Assembly (NCBI RefSeq): GCF_030272615.1 | Contig: NC_081412.1 | Span: 543,946,335 to 544,010,334, forward strand | From: Cryptomeria japonica | Taxonomy: Eukaryota > Streptophyta > Pinopsida > Cupressales > Cupressaceae | Reading direction: 5' to 3' | DNA length: 64,000 bases | In this document: positions 61,213 through 64,000 of the stretch, piece by piece | Layout: the number at the start of each line of letters is the position of its first letter | How positions within the stretch are numbered: position 1 is the first letter of the stretch | Notes under the pieces: generated by a model | Databases searched by the model: none | Told to the model about the DNA's origin: nothing | What the model saw: only the letters and a program-made list of their open reading frames with translations | Position numbers and translations under genes: made by a program

Positions 61213-62655
61213 CAATGGTGAATTGTCTTTTGATATCATATGTACTAGAAAAAATATAAAAACAATTTGAATAAAATTATCGTTGATAATCTATCCTTAA
61301 GCATTTGATTTTTTACCCTCTTTCATTTTCAACAAGGGCTTTAAACCACTTGAACGTATCGAGGGCTTCATCCTCTTTCTTCAAAACAAAAACCCAACAC
61401 TTTCTTGAGTAATTATCAATAAAAGTGATATAATGTGACGACTTACCCAAACTCTTTATTTACATAAGACCACAAATATTTGATTGAACAAACAAAAATG
61501 GATAATGATCTCTCCATACATTTCCCTTCCAAAAATTCTTCCTTGCATGCTTTCCTTGAATACATCCTTTACAAACTTCCTTGTGCTCTTCAACCTTGGG
61601 TAAACCAAAAACTAATGCATTAGCTCTTAGAGTCTTCAAACTATGAAAATTTAGATATCCATACTAGAAATGCTACAACCAACTTGTATCCTCATATGCC
61701 ATATTGGCTAGGCTATTGTTGTGTTTAACAAATTTAAATTGGAACATCCTATTCTTTATCATAGGCACACTTGTGACCAACCTATTGCCCTAATTCTTAT
61801 TACAAATAGTACATTTCTAATTTTTTAAGATAACTTTGTAATTCTTCTCATATAACTGTCCAAAACTTGACAAATTGTCCATCAACTATGGAATATAACA
61901 AATGTATTTAATACTCTTTGTACATATTTTTTATGGATGTCCATAGCTCCTTTTAAAACAACCTCTAATGATTTGTCATCATCAAGATGGACCTTGAAAC
62001 TTTCATCCATTGTTGAGAATAATTTCGCATTTCCTGACATATGGTTAGAACATCCTGAATATAGATATAGAAAACATGATCTTTATTAGTATTTTCAGCT
62101 TTAGCATAAGATAAAAATAAATGATTTGAAGGATTTCTATGAACTTCATTAGTATAATGAACACTTTTGCATTCCTTAAACCTGTAATCTCTTTCAAAGT
62201 GATCATACCTATTGTAATGATAAAACTAGATAGTTCTCTTATCAAAATTGTCTCTACCTCTTCTTTTGGAACAACCTCTTCCTCTTGAACCACCTCTGCC
62301 TCTATTTCCTTTTGAAGAATTTTGATTTTGACCTTTTGCCTTGGCCTTGATTTCTTTTGGTGCTGCTATTGGCATTTTCATTCTTTGTGATTTATAAAAT
62401 TTGGAAGAAAAATATTGCACATCACTTTCTCCAAATGAATCTCTCAATCTCTCTTCATGAGATGTAAGTGATCCAACTAGGTGATCAAACTGAAGTGTTA
62501 TCAAATTCTTGCTTTATTCTATGATTATAGAAACATGGTTACACTTTCGTTTGAGATTCCTCAATATCTTTTTGATCAAAGTCTCATTGTACACAATTTC
62601 TCCAAGTGTATCCATCTTATTGACTTAGTGAACCTAGGTTATAGCACATGCGTTC
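61213..62655 (-). mobile_element. Copia-3 relative, 5' part (gag to integrase), truncated
   Basis: On the minus strand from right to left: VNKMDTLGEIVYNETLIKKI and ITLQFDHLVGSLTSHEERL match Copia-3 gag (VNKMVTIREIVSNEVLIKK; LTKLQFDQLVESLMSHEERF). A Gly/Arg-rich RGRGGSRGRGCSKRRGR follows, then a knuckle-like YHYNRYDHFERD that has lost Cys residues, and LFLSYAKAENTNKD. Last come GAG-pre-integrase and integrase blocks (KGCIQGKHARKNF; YITFIDNYSRKCWVFVLK) up to the GTAAA site. No 5' LTR is visible beyond about 62655, so the copy is truncated at both ends. Confidence 0.85.
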
Positions 62656-64000
62656 ATGGCATACCAAATAATCTCCCTATTTTTAAAAAATATTGCCCCA
62701 AAATCCTTTTTCGTCACCCCCTTCCAATAGACAACCCAAATTAAACCCCCCTATTTTGACTATATGTTGCATTCTTTCATAGCCCAAATTAAAAAACCCC
62801 CTGTTTTTCATCAAATAGGCAATATATTGAGATGATTTTTTTTGAGATATTAAACCCCCTAATATGAATTCACGTGATATAATATTGCCTAGCCAGTGAA
62901 GCCCCACAGAATGGCAACTACATGATCTACTTAGATAGATCAAACTACAACATCGATTATCAATAGTCAATATTTACAACCTATTGACAAATTAACAACT
63001 AGTAAAAAATTTACAATTGCATATGCATGTACATTCTTTTCTACATTTCCTATTTTTTCATTGGTGACTTTTCTTAGCTCAAAAAACCCATTCAAAGGTC
63101 ATTCCTCCATTAGTAGTCTTGAGTTTTATTTGCCCTATCTCATCTAATTTTCTTTATTCCCCATTTGTTGTGCATTCTTTGAATTTGTAGAAAAAGAGTT
63201 ATTGTTGTGTTGAAAACAAAAAAGTGGATCTCATGCATACTCATGCAAATAAAATCTCTCAAAAGAGACATATATATTATATATTTTAAAAATCCTATTT
63301 TTATTTCAGGCAAAGAACTGTAGTTCAAACTACAATTTATCTCATGCAATATGGGAAAATTACATCTTTAATACAAATATTTAGAGGGATTCCATATCAC
63401 CCTTTCTTTTTAAGTTTAAGAAGAATGAGCTACAACATCTATTCATTAAAATTTTATTGATTTTCACATGCATGATACACATAAATTGTGATATCTATTG
63501 ATAATTTAAACAATTATAATAATTATCTCCAAAAATAAAGTGTATCTCTTCTTGGCTATTAATAGGTTTAAATTATTGCACATCCCATACTCTAGTTCTA
63601 GAACATGATTTGATATGCAAATTTGTGGGCATGCTAGTCTTACTTCTTTTCTTTGGAAAGTGGAGATGCTAGATTTCTTAGTAAAAATAAGACATGGTGA
63701 TGATATTACCGTCAAATAATTGAATTGTTTATTAAACCATTTGAATGAGGCCCTTATTTTCATAAAAAAATAGCATCACCATTAGCATCAAATAATTTTC
63801 CAATTTTGAATGAGGCCCTTATTTTCATAAAAAAATTGGATTGTTTATTAAACCATTTCATATGAAATTTGATGTGAACAAGGAGCTTCCGTTCAAGATA
63901 TTTTGGATAAATTTATCAATGGTTCTATTTATAAATTTTTTAGATTGTGTGATGTTAAAAGTTTCTCAAAACAATTATTTCAATGAAAATGTTTATAAAG
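62656..64000. other. AT-rich end of the window
   Basis: No convincing gene. A frame at 62683-62970 (-) repeats a GFFNLGYE/GGFNLGCL wording because the DNA holds two copies of an AGCCCAAATTAAA...CCCC unit around 62740 and 62785. The segments TTTGAATGAGGCCCTTATTTTCATAAAAAAAT at about 63738 and 63807, with GTTTATTAAACCATTT at about 63727 and 63843, form a partial duplication. Confidence 0.5.

Overview
The window is plant nuclear DNA. It is AT-rich and poor in intact genes, it carries a plant-type glutamate receptor-like (GLR) gene with GT-AG introns, and it is filled with plant Copia retrotransposons primed by initiator-methionine tRNA. Nested long-terminal-repeat (LTR) insertions, several of them with nearly identical LTRs, and very long stretches without intact genes suggest a large, repeat-rich genome. 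A gymnosperm would fit, but the sequence alone does not prove it.

Bases 1-3,400 hold a decayed LINE and mostly featureless AT-rich DNA. Bases about 3,400-29,200 look like one very large DNA-transposon-like assembly. A pair of about 160-bp inverted arms (3451-3610 and 26989-27148) encloses a decayed Mutator-like (MULE) transposase gene with a SWIM zinc finger (11987-14237). Several other broken, unrecognised genes surround it: gene A at 5768-6352 (+), gene B at 8399-11118 (-), gene C at 15481-15943 (+), a coiled-coil fragment at 16930-17558 (+), and a chain of minus-strand coding segments at 18855-24320 called gene D. Two short motifs recur through this part and hardly elsewhere: a palindrome close to CTAACACGTGTGTTAG, and a CTATTCTGGCTCCAAAA-like element. 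Tandem arrays of 42, 54, 127 and 189 bp and one tRNA-derived SINE also lie here. This assembly is the best candidate for something undescribed.

Bases 29,409-52,611 are one GLR gene split into five exons. It is dead: the start codon is missing, exon 3 has a TGA, exon 4 has frameshifts, and a Copia element sits inside exon 4. Three Copia elements have entered it. Copia-1 (31542-40468, 1.7-kb LTRs, intact 1,601-codon polyprotein) and Copia-2 (40523-46059, one nonsense codon) are in intron 3. Copia-3 (46917-51995, heavily mutated) splits exon 4. A putative 511-bp MITE follows the GLR stop codon.

Bases 53,965-62,655 hold an old, end-truncated minus-strand relative of Copia-3. A young 5,166-bp element (56042-61207, 491-bp LTRs, GTAAA target duplication) has inserted into its integrase region. 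That younger element keeps gag and protease-like sequence but has no integrase or reverse transcriptase; an acidic unrecognised tail takes their place. The last 1.3 kb is AT-rich DNA with a small duplication.
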